Origin: Cyanobacteria bacterium UBA2855
Lineage (GTDB): Bacteria > Cyanobacteriota > Vampirovibrionia > Gastranaerophilales > Gastranaerophilaceae
DNA length: 64,000 nucleotides
Direction: 5' to 3'
Assembly (NCBI GenBank): GCA_002350725.1
Contig: DEFJ01000034.1
Span: forward strand, 35,755 to 99,754
This document shows positions 18,876 through 27,581 of the stretch, in pieces. Under the pieces are notes generated by a model. The model was not told the origin of the DNA and did not search any database. It worked only from the letters and a program-made list of their open reading frames with translations. The position numbers were made by a program, and so were the translations under genes. The stretch's first letter is position 1. The number at the start of each line of letters is the position of its first letter.

Positions 18876-20040
18876 AGATGAATATATAGACCGCCATAAA
18901 AAAAGACGGACTTCCGGAGTTATTATGTCAGCACCGGATAAGGTTCTGCTGATAACTGTCGCATTTCTTGTTATTATCGGCTTTATGGCAATATTTTCAG
19001 CTTCAGCCCCTAAATGTATTGAAGAAGGCGGTCAACCTGCACAATTCTTATTAAAACAAATGTTGTGCTTTGTTGTAGGTTTTATCGGATTAAAATTCTT
19101 TTCGACATATGATTACAAAAAACTCGCTGACTGGAATGTAATATTTGCAGGTATTGTAATTGTTTTACTTGTATTAGTAGACTTGACACCTCTAGGCGTA
19201 ACGGTTAACGGGGCAAAAAGATGGATTAATCTTCTGGGGTTTCAACTACAACCTTCAGAGTTTGCAAAACCTGCTGTTGTACTTTTGCTTGCTACAATAT
19301 TTAGAAAAGACACGGATTTATTTAAACAAAGTAATTGGACAAGCGCATACATTCCAATCCTTGTAATGATAGGACTAATATTTATCCAACCGAATTTGTC
19401 GATGGTTATATTATTGATTTTAACAAGTGTCGTAATGTATTTGTGCGCAGGCGGTTCATTGAAGTTATTTTTTAGTGCTCTTGGTGCAGGAATCGTTTCC
19501 ATAGCTGTAGCGGCAAAAGTGTTAATTAAACCATATCAAATGCAGCGTATTACAACATGGCAGCATCCTGAATTAGACCCACAAGGCGCAGGTTATAATA
19601 TAATACAATCTATGATAGCCTTCGCATCCGGCGGATTAACCGGTGTCGGATATGGAGGTTCGATTCAGAAACTCTCGTACCTTCCGGAATGCCATACAGA
19701 CTTTATTTTTGCAATTATTGCAGAAGAACTTGGTTGGGTCGGTTGCGTGCTTATCATAGGACTATTTTGGACACTTATACACAGAGGATTTATCATTTCC
19801 TCAAGATGTCCTGACATGTTTGGAAAACTCCTTGCAATCGGAATAACTTTTTCTATAGGTTTTCAGGCATTTGCGAATATGAGTGTTGCAAGCTCGCTAT
19901 TCCCAACGACAGGAGTTCCGCTTCCATTTATTAGTTATGGCGGTTCATCTCTAATTGTATCAATGAGTATGATAGGGGTTCTTCTCAATATATCAAGAAA
20001 AAGAATTAAAAAAATAAGGAATGCCGAGAATGCCCAATAA
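18847..20040 (+). CDS. ftsW: Septal peptidoglycan polymerase FtsW
   Basis: FtsW is the SEDS-family glycan polymerase that works with a class B penicillin-binding protein at the division site, in the inner membrane. The product has about ten membrane helices. Characteristic stretches are WINLLGFQLQPSEFAKPA, the ECHTDFIFAIIAEELG motif with the catalytic-region Asp, and GVPLPFISYGGSS near the end. I take the ATG at 18847, which overlaps murD by 29 bp and gives a 397-aa protein with a charged cytoplasmic start. The ATG at 18925, preceded by GGAG at 5 bases, is an alternative. A further upstream in-frame ATG at 18799 lies deep in murD and is unlikely. Confidence 0.93.
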   Translation: MSYQRSEKLRDEYIDRHKKRRTSGVIMSAPDKVLLITVAFLVIIGFMAIFSASAPKCIEEGGQPAQFLLKQMLCFVVGFIGLKFFSTYDYKKLADWNVIFAGIVIVLLVLVDLTPLGVTVNGAKRWINLLGFQLQPSEFAKPAVVLLLATIFRKDTDLFKQSNWTSAYIPILVMIGLIFIQPNLSMVILLILTSVVMYLCAGGSLKLFFSALGAGIVSIAVAAKVLIKPYQMQRITTWQHPELDPQGAGYNIIQSMIAFASGGLTGVGYGGSIQKLSYLPECHTDFIFAIIAEELGWVGCVLIIGLFWTLIHRGFIISSRCPDMFGKLLAIGITFSIGFQAFANMSVASSLFPTTGVPLPFISYGGSSLIVSMSMIGVLLNISRKRIKKIRNAENAQ

Positions 20041-21133
20041 AACATATTTTATAACAGGAGGAGGAACCGGAGGACATATTTATCCGGCAATAGCAGTTGC
20101 AGATGAACTTATAAAAGAAGGTGCAAAAGTTTATTACGTTGGGAATCCTAAAAATTTAGAATTTGACATTGTTACCCAAAAAGAATATGAATTTCTCCCG
20201 ATAAATGTGCACGGAATGCCTCGTGGCGCCAAAATAGCGCTATTAAAATGGGGAGTTCAACTTTTATTTGCAACAATTAAAGCAAGCTACTACATATTAA
20301 AATACAAGCCAAACGCAATATTTGGAACAGGAGGCTATGTTTCCGCACCCGCAATTATTGCAGCCAAAGTTCTTAAAACCCCTTATATGATGCACGATTG
20401 CGATGCTCAGCCCGGACTTGTGACAAGAAAACTTGCACCATACGCGCACGCAGTATCAGTAGCATTTGAAAGTGCAAATAAATTTATTAAGAACAAAAAT
20501 TTTTATGTAAACGGGAATCCTATTCGCCCACAATTTAAAACACTTTCAAAAGAAGATGCCCGAAAAAATCTTAATCTTGAAGATAAACTAACTCTTTGCA
20601 TTATGGGTGGCTCTCAAGGTGCAAGAACTATAAATGATGCCGCGGTTTCATTAATAAAACAACTATGCAATCAATATGACATACAAATTATCTTTCAAAC
20701 CGGAAAGAAAAATTTTGAAAGAGTTATAGAGCAGCTTATTAGAATATACCCCGAATATGAGCAAGATAAAAGACTTTTAATAAGACCCTATTTTGAAGAT
20801 ATGGTAACTGTTCTGAAAGCCTCAGATATTGCAATATCTCGGGCCGGTTCATTGAGTTTATCGGAAATTGAAGCGGCCGGCATCGCCTCGATTTTAATTC
20901 CATATCCACATGCAGCAGCAGACCATCAAAGAAAAAATGCTCAATACATGGTAGAAAAAGGTGCATCTCTATATCTTGAAGATAATGAAACCAATGAAGC
21001 TCATTTGAAAAATTTAATTGAAGAGCTTTTAACTAATAGTGAAAAATTAAATACCCTTAAAGCTAATGCTTTAGCTCTTGCAAAATACGATGGTGTTCAA
21101 AAAATAGTTGAACAACTAAAAAATATAAAATAA
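20030..21133 (+). CDS. murG: Undecaprenyl-diphospho-MurNAc-pentapeptide GlcNAc transferase MurG
   Basis: MurG is a GT28 glycosyltransferase on the inner face of the membrane that adds GlcNAc to lipid I to make lipid II. The GGGTGGHIYPA loop is at residues 10-20. GTGGYVSAPA and GGSQGARTIND follow, and the donor-binding region includes ISRAGSLSLSEIEAAG and IPYPHAAADHQ. The start is the ATG at 20030: the ribosome site AAGGA at 20016-20020 lies 9 bases upstream of it, but touches the ATG at 20021 directly. It overlaps the end of ftsW by 11 bp. It is the last gene of the cluster; murC, murB, ftsQ and ftsZ do not follow. Confidence 0.96.
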   Translation: MPNKTYFITGGGTGGHIYPAIAVADELIKEGAKVYYVGNPKNLEFDIVTQKEYEFLPINVHGMPRGAKIALLKWGVQLLFATIKASYYILKYKPNAIFGTGGYVSAPAIIAAKVLKTPYMMHDCDAQPGLVTRKLAPYAHAVSVAFESANKFIKNKNFYVNGNPIRPQFKTLSKEDARKNLNLEDKLTLCIMGGSQGARTINDAAVSLIKQLCNQYDIQIIFQTGKKNFERVIEQLIRIYPEYEQDKRLLIRPYFEDMVTVLKASDIAISRAGSLSLSEIEAAGIASILIPYPHAAADHQRKNAQYMVEKGASLYLEDNETNEAHLKNLIEELLTNSEKLNTLKANALALAKYDGVQKIVEQLKNIK

Positions 21134-21162
21134 ACCGAGGTCATATATAAAACCCCGGTTTA
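21131..21162 (+). terminator. Weak terminator-like hairpin after murG
   Basis: TAAACCG and CGGTTTA (21131-21137 with 21156-21162), extended by GG/CC across one mismatch, form a stem that includes the murG stop codon. The tail is only moderately T-rich. Confidence 0.45.
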
Positions 21163-21185
21163 TTATAACTTATTGTTTTAAATTT

Positions 21186-21578
21186 TTAATAATCATTACG
21201 GTGTCTGAATTTTGAACCCATATCAGCAATCAACTTACCCAATCCGATTGCCGCTAATGATTCGATAACAAAACCTGCAGCAAAAATACGTTTGTCATTT
21301 TCTGCACATTTTGCAATTTTATCAGCCCATTTTGGTTGTCTTAAAATATTCTTTGCACCCTTAGAAAAAAGAGTTATCCAATCTTTGGTAAATGCTTTTG
21401 CTGTATTCTTCATTGTATCTTTAAAATTACCTGCTCTTAGTGACTTATTAAAAAGCGGGGATGAAGCAACACATCCTGCAACAAGAACAGGTGCAGCAGT
21501 AAGAGCAACTATTGTATTTCTTCTTTTTTCACTTTGGGGAACATATCCCTGAAATGTAACATTGTTTTGTATATTCAT
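21186..21578 (-). CDS. Small Ala/Lys-rich protein with N-terminal FQGY motif
   Basis: No family is recognised. The 130-aa product starts MNIQNNVTFQGYVPQ, carrying the F-Q-G-Y motif at residues 9-12, then a polar stretch and a hydrophobic segment (about 22-41, with one Cys). A basic helical middle part and a second weakly hydrophobic segment (about 100-120) follow. It has no classical signal peptide. It sits convergent to murG, with the GH57 gene upstream on the same strand but separated from it by a terminator. Function is unknown; the N-terminus groups it with the proteins at 2207, 29500 and 59777. Confidence 0.65.
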   Translation of the reverse strand: MNIQNNVTFQGYVPQSEKRRNTIVALTAAPVLVAGCVASSPLFNKSLRAGNFKDTMKNTAKAFTKDWITLFSKGAKNILRQPKWADKIAKCAENDKRIFAAGFVIESLAAIGLGKLIADMGSKFRHRNDY

Positions 21579-21686
21579 ATTATCCTAACCTTTTAGCGTT
21601 TCACGCTATTACTACATCTGATAGACTAATACCCGAAAATTTCACATTTTGCTATTATTTTAAAAATTATTAAGTTATATTAAGTA

Positions 21687-21720
21687 AAAAGGGCGGGTGA
21701 AACAACTTCACTCGCCCTTT
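21687..21720 (-). terminator. Rho-independent terminator of the GH57 gene
   Basis: A stem of 13 bp with one G-U pair (AAAGGGCG...CGCCCTTT, 21688-21720) is followed by T5 on the minus strand, 18 bp past the stop codon at 21738. Confidence 0.88.
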
Positions 21721-21737
21721 AAAAGATTATATTCAAA

Positions 21738-23462
21738 TTAGTCGGTATACAACGGAGCCAATTTTTTTGATTGTTGAGGAATAACCCCCTCTTCCAACGA
21801 TTGATATACTCTGTAATCAATCACAGGGAAACAATTATCAATGCTTTCAATTTCTTTTAGCTTATTATCATCAATATTGCCACTTTCAATCATATCGCAA
21901 ATAGTTTCAAATCTGTCAACATGTTCTCTGAATCTGTCCGTAGCATAATCTTTTGCCTGCCAAGTTGTAATCAAAAACGGCCAATCAGAACTTTGCAATA
22001 ACAGATTTTCTCTTGCCATCTGATTTAATGCTCTATGCAACAACTTATCCTCAGGAATTTCAGGATATTTATCTGCAATACTATTAATACGTTTTTCACA
22101 AGAATGAATTATAGGCCACATCCATTCTGTTAAATGATTTTGCCATACATAGAAGTGTCCGCCTTGTCCCCAAGAGCTTTCCGGAATTTGGATAGCCTCC
22201 GTAGGCGGATGAGCTTTTAAGTACTCACCTGCAGTCATTCTTTCGACTTCTGGAACATATGAATTAAATTTTTTGATAACCTGCTTGATAAATTCAATAC
22301 CTTCAAACCACCAGTGTCCGAATAATTCGGTATCAAATGAAACCATTACCAGACCTTCTTTACCATTATGAGCTTTTTTATAGTCATTTAACAAATGATA
22401 TATCAAGGTTGTATAGTGATCAGAGTTTTCGCTTACTTTATTCAAAGCCAAAACCGGATCATATAGCATTTTATCACCTAAATCGGTCTTAGGAGAAGTT
22501 ATTCTCCAATAATGCATACCTGATTTATCGTCTTTTTTATGAAATTCCCTAAAACAACCGTCACCCGGATAACCGTCAGCAGCAGACCAAACTTGGTACC
22601 CGGCTCTGTCATTTCTGCCCATTACAGCAACTTGAGCATCAGGCAACCAATATGCCGAATATGTATCATATCCTGTTGCAGGCCTTTCAGGTAACGGAAT
22701 ATATTCGATATTACCGTACACCCCAATAACACGTCTGTTACCTATTGAATTACCGCCTTCTATTACGTGTGATTCAGTGAAGAAATATTCGATATCATTA
22801 TTTTGAAGAGTAACTTCAATTGCAGGTCGCCAATGTTTTTGACCATCTTTTCCGACATATTCATAACCTTGTCTATATGCACATTCCGGTAACCAACAAC
22901 CTTTTGCTTTTTTACCAAACAATCTCTTTGTAGTATCAGAACCTACTTTGAATTGAGCATTCAAATTACTGTCCGTTGCCAACAATGGAGAAAAGCCATG
23001 TGTAGCTCCTGATGTTGTAATTTCAATACAACCTAAATCTTGATATTTTTTGAATGCACCAATTAAGTCCATTCCGTATTTATTTACAAACGAATCTTTT
23101 ATATGATTGAACCAATCAAAATAATATTTTGCAAGATATTTCAGATGTTGAGAATGAGGCACATCAGGATTAGGATATCTGTCTAAATCCTTGGCAACTT
23201 GAGCAATCCTTGAATCAAGGTATTTTATAAATCCTTGTTTCAAATGTTCATCATTTAATTGTTCAGCTAATATTGGGGTAATACCTACCGTCAATTTTGC
23301 TTTAACCCCTTCTTCATATAACTCTGAAATTGCATTCAACAATGGAACGTAAGTTTCAGACATACATTCGTAAAGGTTTTCTTCCCCGAAAGGCCACATA
23401 CCTGCTTTTCTGTAATAAGGAAGATGGCTGTGTAACATAAATACAAATTGACCTACTGACAT
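21738..23462 (-). CDS. GH57 1,4-alpha-glucan branching enzyme
   Basis: The enzyme would make alpha-1,6 branches in glycogen-like glucan in the cytoplasm. The 574-aa protein carries the GH57 motifs: HSHLPY at the start, GCWLPECAY with the catalytic Glu193, SFDTELFGHWW with the catalytic Asp377, and SSWGQGGHFYVW followed by the helical DUF1957-type end (ARENLLLQSSDWPF). The start is the ATG at 23460-23462, because GGAGG (23468-23472) lies 5 bases upstream; the longer frame starts with an ATG that overlaps this ribosome site. It has its own terminator. No other glycogen gene is adjacent. 4-alpha-glucanotransferase is the alternative activity in this family, but the DUF1957-type architecture favours branching. 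Confidence 0.9.
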   Translation of the reverse strand: MSVGQFVFMLHSHLPYYRKAGMWPFGEENLYECMSETYVPLLNAISELYEEGVKAKLTVGITPILAEQLNDEHLKQGFIKYLDSRIAQVAKDLDRYPNPDVPHSQHLKYLAKYYFDWFNHIKDSFVNKYGMDLIGAFKKYQDLGCIEITTSGATHGFSPLLATDSNLNAQFKVGSDTTKRLFGKKAKGCWLPECAYRQGYEYVGKDGQKHWRPAIEVTLQNNDIEYFFTESHVIEGGNSIGNRRVIGVYGNIEYIPLPERPATGYDTYSAYWLPDAQVAVMGRNDRAGYQVWSAADGYPGDGCFREFHKKDDKSGMHYWRITSPKTDLGDKMLYDPVLALNKVSENSDHYTTLIYHLLNDYKKAHNGKEGLVMVSFDTELFGHWWFEGIEFIKQVIKKFNSYVPEVERMTAGEYLKAHPPTEAIQIPESSWGQGGHFYVWQNHLTEWMWPIIHSCEKRINSIADKYPEIPEDKLLHRALNQMARENLLLQSSDWPFLITTWQAKDYATDRFREHVDRFETICDMIESGNIDDNKLKEIESIDNCFPVIDYRVYQSLEEGVIPQQSKKLAPLYTD

Positions 23463-23582
23463 TAATGCCTCCATATTTCTTTATACTGAATTATACACGC
23501 AGTATAATTCTATCTTGACATGAAATATATAACACAAACGGGCAAAAAATATAATCCTTAAGAACTAATTCGCGTGAATAAA

Positions 23583-23600
23583 TTTACAAAAGTTAAACAT
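23583..23600. promoter_or_regulatory. Degenerate HLR1-like direct repeat
   Basis: TTTACAAA, two bases, TTAACAT-like (TTAAACAT). It has the 8+2+8 layout of the better site at 27355 and lies 121 bp upstream of the GH57 start. The second half is imperfect. Confidence 0.25.
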
Positions 23601-23651
23601 ATATGATATATAATTTGTTAATAAATTTACGGTATTCTGTAAATAGCACAA

Positions 23652-23679
23652 AAAAGCAGAGGCAAAAACCTCTGCTTTT
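23652..23679 (-). terminator. Rho-independent terminator of the adhesin gene
   Basis: A perfect 11-bp stem (AAAAGCAGAGG with CCTCTGCTTTT) with a 6-base loop is followed by a T tract on the minus strand, 21 bp past the adhesin stop codon. Confidence 0.92.
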
Positions 23680-23699
23680 GTTTATTACGCATATGCTAA

Positions 23700-26600
23700 T
23701 TATTCTTCTTCATCAACTGATGCTGTATTATCACCGGAAACGCTGTTTGCATTTCTTTCATATGGATTATAATAGTTAGCATTCTTTGCATTTGTATTGT
23801 TGTTTGCATTTTGAGTATTTTGTAACTCATTTACAGCAACAGCATCTGGTTCAACCATACTCAAATACAAGATTTTATTTGCTGTAGCTTGGTCTAAGTC
23901 TACGAATTGAGCTCCTGCTTGAACATCGCTGGCAGATACAACTTTTACATTTGCATCAACTTCCATATCACCGTATTTTAAGTGAACAGGGACAACATCG
24001 CCGACTCTTAAGCTATTATTATGTCTTAATGCAACACCGCCTCTTGATACGTTAGAGATAGATGCTACGTTTTCAGTTGATGTAAACTGCAAGCCGTCTA
24101 CTGAACCCGGATTGAAACGAATAGTTTGACGTTTATCAATAGCCGGAACAACTTCTGCAATTTCGTGTAACTGAGATAACGCTTTCAATCTGTTATCATC
24201 AATAGTTTGAGCTTGAGGATCGAATCCCGGATCCGGATCTAATCTACGATCAGGATTTGGATCTTTATCGTCATCCGCGTCATTGTCATTATCATTGTCG
24301 TTATCATTATCAGTATCAATATCGTTGTCAGCGTCTAAATCAGCATCAGCATCTGCATCAGCATCGGCATCAGCATCCGCATCAGTATCAGCATCTGCGT
24401 CAGCATCTGCATCGGCATCAGCATCTGCATCGGCGTCAGCATCTGCATCGGCATCAGCATCTGCATCGGCGTCAGCGTCAGCATCGGCATCAACATCAGC
24501 GTCTGCATCGGCATCGGCGTCAGCATCACCATCTGCATCATTATCTAAGTCATTATCGATATCATTATCAATATCACTATCATCGTCATCATCAGGAACT
24601 ACGAGGTTTTTATCATCATCATCACCATCGTAATTTGGATCATCCTTTTGAACACTTTCGCCATCCGGATAATAGTATGTACGTCTTGTATCATCAGGAT
24701 TATCATTAATAGCATTTACGTGATCTTCAGTTACTGCAGTAACTCTGATTGAAGCCGGTTTTTCATCATTTACAAGAGCAATAGGCTCTGTATACCCCGG
24801 ATCGCCCGGTTGAAGTTTATTATAGTAGAATGTGCCATTACCGTGATCGTCCATAATAAACTCATAACCGCCTGCATATGCGTGATCTGCAACAATATTC
24901 AAATCCTGAGGATTGTTAGGTAATTGACCTCTGCCTAAACCTTGACCTCTCAAAGTTCCGCCTTTTACAACAACTGTTGCGTGAGGTTTTGTATTTGTAT
25001 CACCAACAGCGGCTAAATCTAAGGCTGTCAAGTTAGCAGTTTTTGCAACTTGATTATTTGTATATTGACCGTAATAATCACCATCAGCAACTGTAACACC
25101 TGAAGATTCTTGTTTTGGTCTTTCACCTAAAGTATTTACAATTAAATATTTACCTCTGTTTGTAACATTTACAGTATCTGCAGCTGTAATATCTTCAATA
25201 TATGTATTACCTGAGAATTCTGCATTGATATTACCGTTTCTTGCAACCATTGCACATACATTAGTATCGTTTTGAGCCTTCGGATCAGTTGCATTACCAT
25301 CAAGTCCTACAACATTGATGTCACCGTTGTTTGATAACATTATCACACCGTATTGTGCATCAGGAGTATATTTTGTAATATCAGTGTGAGTAACACCGTT
25401 TTCTGTTTGACCGTTTTGTAGAACAAATCCATTTTCAACAAAGTCTTGATTAAATTGACCTTTAGTTTGAATAAATGTCAAATCTTTTTCGCCTTGACCG
25501 CTTCTTCCGATATCACCGCTTGCGATAACCGAAATACCAGCACCTTTAAGGTTTGGAGTTTTACCGGTATTATCTTGAGATCTGTTCAAGATAGCATGGT
25601 CGGTAGCACCTCTTGTAGTTGAATTATCGGCAAGAAGAATAACTCTGCCTTCAGCATCAATTGTATCTACATACATATTGCTGTCACGGCTTGCAAGATT
25701 AATAACATTGTTAGCGCCTGTACTTGTAGCTTTAACTACGCCGTCACCGTTCTCAGTATTAATATTAACTGATTTCGTCCAATCTCTTGCATCTTTACCG
25801 ATTCCATTACAAACACCGTCTGCACAAGGCGCAATATTTACACCAACAGAGCCGTTATTTGCTTTAAATTCAACGCTGTTACCATCCTCAGTATAAACGT
25901 GAGTTTTGTTAACACCATTATTTAAAATATTACCATTATTTGTTTCAACATAAACTTTGCCGCCGATACCTGTTGCAGTAATATTGTTATTAGTTGCTGA
26001 ATCGCCTAAGAAAGTGTTAGATGCGCCTCTGTTCACAACATTTATCTTTGCACCGTTGTCACCGGCGATTACACCTTTTACGTCGATACCGCGTCTATCA
26101 GCACTACGTCCGACAGCATAGTTTTCAACATTGATTGTTGAACCGTGTTGATTAATTTTACCTCTTGCTGCTAATAATATACCGTTTGTAGCAGTTGTTT
26201 CGTTCTTAACATTTGTTAAACCGGTATTTTCAACTGTACCGTAAATATTAATACCAGCAGCCCCTGAATTGATAATATCCATCTGACCGTTCAAGTTTTC
26301 TAATTTTGAAGTATCTTGAACGTTAACACCGTTTGCACCGGTATTATTAACCACAAAGTTGCCGTCACCTCTGTTCAATACGTGAGCATTACCTTGAGTT
26401 TTGAATTCCGTTGCCGTTGTTACATTAATATTACCATTGTGATTTGTCTTTACTAAGCTGCTGAATAAATTTTCTGCATAACTGTTAGGAGTAGTTGTAC
26501 CATCTACATAACGAGCACGAATATTACCGGCATGATTATTACCGGCAATAATTAATGAACCGTTTTGTGCATCAAAAGTACCTGTTCTTACATTTATATC

Positions 26601-27269
26601 CTTATCAGCTGCAATTCTACCTAAAACAGTTACTGATTTATCAGGATTTATAACAGTTGGAACATCATTAATTGTTAATGTTGCACCGCCTTGATAATAT
26701 GTATTAATACCATCTGTCATAGGTGCTGTAACAATTTGGTTTGCCAAAGCATCATATGCACCTTGTGTAGTAGTTATAGCAGATAACGAACCGGCATTAA
26801 GAACACCTTGAGGTCCAACAAGAACACCATTTGGAGAAACAAGAACAAGATGACCATTTGATAGATTACCGCCAACATCCTGAAGAGTATTAACAATACC
26901 GTTGATGTTAAACCCGTTTTGAGAAGCCGCAACGAAAGTATTGATAGGCGCTTCTGAATATTGTTGCATACCATGACTTCCGTTTACCCATTGAGATGAG
27001 TTACGTGCTGTCATAATAAAGTTTGCAACATCCCCCGGAGTTACATTAAAATCCTGGAACTTTCTGAAACCTATTTGACCTGCTTCATTTACAAAATCAG
27101 GTGTAATATTATATTCACCTGTTTGAGCATGCGGAATTAGCGGATTACCGCTAATATCTGTGATACTTGTTGCTAAAGCCTGGTAAGTTGCTGATTGCTG
27201 CATAACCATTAATAAGCTTAAAACTGACGCCACTACACGTCTTTTACTTGCTTGTTTCTTGTTCTTCAT
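23700..27269 (-). CDS. Exported FHA/TPS-type adhesin with Asp-Ala repeat and C-terminal PilZ domain
   Basis: The 1189-aa product starts with a long Sec signal (basic start, hydrophobic stretch, cut after about ALA at 33). It continues as a two-partner-secretion (filamentous haemagglutinin N-terminal) domain, with SPNGVLVGPQGVLNAGSL near residue 155 and a beta-helix-like Gly/Asn-rich passenger to about 840. Residues 892-1004 are an acidic linker of Asp-Ala and Asp-Asn repeats. A PilZ domain follows: RQTIR at 1047-1051 is the RxxxR arm and NVSRGG at 1073-1078 is the NxSxxG motif, 21 residues apart as in c-di-GMP binders. The tail is Asn-rich and ends in DEEE. GAGGA precedes the ATG by 7 bases. 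No TpsB transporter gene is in the window. Surface attachment is inferred; the exported PilZ is unusual. Confidence 0.88.
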   Translation of the reverse strand: MKNKKQASKRRVVASVLSLLMVMQQSATYQALATSITDISGNPLIPHAQTGEYNITPDFVNEAGQIGFRKFQDFNVTPGDVANFIMTARNSSQWVNGSHGMQQYSEAPINTFVAASQNGFNINGIVNTLQDVGGNLSNGHLVLVSPNGVLVGPQGVLNAGSLSAITTTQGAYDALANQIVTAPMTDGINTYYQGGATLTINDVPTVINPDKSVTVLGRIAADKDINVRTGTFDAQNGSLIIAGNNHAGNIRARYVDGTTTPNSYAENLFSSLVKTNHNGNINVTTATEFKTQGNAHVLNRGDGNFVVNNTGANGVNVQDTSKLENLNGQMDIINSGAAGINIYGTVENTGLTNVKNETTATNGILLAARGKINQHGSTINVENYAVGRSADRRGIDVKGVIAGDNGAKINVVNRGASNTFLGDSATNNNITATGIGGKVYVETNNGNILNNGVNKTHVYTEDGNSVEFKANNGSVGVNIAPCADGVCNGIGKDARDWTKSVNINTENGDGVVKATSTGANNVINLASRDSNMYVDTIDAEGRVILLADNSTTRGATDHAILNRSQDNTGKTPNLKGAGISVIASGDIGRSGQGEKDLTFIQTKGQFNQDFVENGFVLQNGQTENGVTHTDITKYTPDAQYGVIMLSNNGDINVVGLDGNATDPKAQNDTNVCAMVARNGNINAEFSGNTYIEDITAADTVNVTNRGKYLIVNTLGERPKQESSGVTVADGDYYGQYTNNQVAKTANLTALDLAAVGDTNTKPHATVVVKGGTLRGQGLGRGQLPNNPQDLNIVADHAYAGGYEFIMDDHGNGTFYYNKLQPGDPGYTEPIALVNDEKPASIRVTAVTEDHVNAINDNPDDTRRTYYYPDGESVQKDDPNYDGDDDDKNLVVPDDDDDSDIDNDIDNDLDNDADGDADADADADADVDADADADADADADADADADADADADADADADADADTDADADADADADADADLDADNDIDTDNDNDNDNDNDADDDKDPNPDRRLDPDPGFDPQAQTIDDNRLKALSQLHEIAEVVPAIDKRQTIRFNPGSVDGLQFTSTENVASISNVSRGGVALRHNNSLRVGDVVPVHLKYGDMEVDANVKVVSASDVQAGAQFVDLDQATANKILYLSMVEPDAVAVNELQNTQNANNNTNAKNANYYNPYERNANSVSGDNTASVDEEE
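24403..24474. repeat. Perfect 36-bp tandem duplication within the Asp-Ala repeat
   Basis: Two adjacent 36-bp units (24403-24438 and 24439-24474) are identical. Each is made of two 18-bp halves that differ at one base. Each unit codes for six Asp-Ala pairs on the minus strand. The wider repeat tract spans about 24330-24530 and is degenerate. A change of copy number would keep the reading frame. Confidence 0.92.
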
Positions 27270-27581
27270 TACGTTATCCTCTTTATTTCTACTTTTATTC
27301 CATACCTATATAAACGGTATTTAGAAAAAAAACTTGACTATTTTTGGGTGTATATTTACAAAAATTTACAATAAATTTTTGTGTGCTATTTATATTAAAG
27401 GTACGAATAAAAGGCTATATATATATTTTAACGCATGATGTAATATATTTAAACCCATGAGGAATATATTATTAAGAAATATTAAATATATACCGTTTTA
27501 CAACTTATATTTTATTACATAAATTGACAGAGGCATGCCATTTAAGCTATCATGACATTGGATAAGCACGGGGAAAACGGT
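27270..27581. other. 312-bp AT-rich divergent intergenic region
   Basis: It separates the adhesin gene (minus) from the solute-binding lipoprotein gene (plus). It contains the HLR1-like repeat at 27355-27372, long A/T runs, and the ribosome sites of both genes. I see no RNA gene or open frame in it. Confidence 0.6.
27355..27372. promoter_or_regulatory. HLR1-like direct repeat upstream of the adhesin gene
   Basis: TTTACAAA, two bases (AA), TTTACAAT: both halves fit (G/T)TTACA(A/T)(A/T) with the 2-base spacer of the cyanobacterial HLR1 site bound by the response regulator RpaB. It lies 86 bp upstream of the adhesin start codon. The match is direct; binding is inferred. Confidence 0.45.

Noticed and set aside
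24330..24530. Repeat tract considered as a CRISPR array
   Set aside because: Units are 6, 18 and 36 bp with no unique spacers and they code for Asp-Ala within an open frame.
24257..24709. Long plus-strand frames rich in His or Ser/Ala opposite the adhesin
   Set aside because: They are mirror images of the Asp-Ala codon repeat on the minus strand and have no ribosome site.
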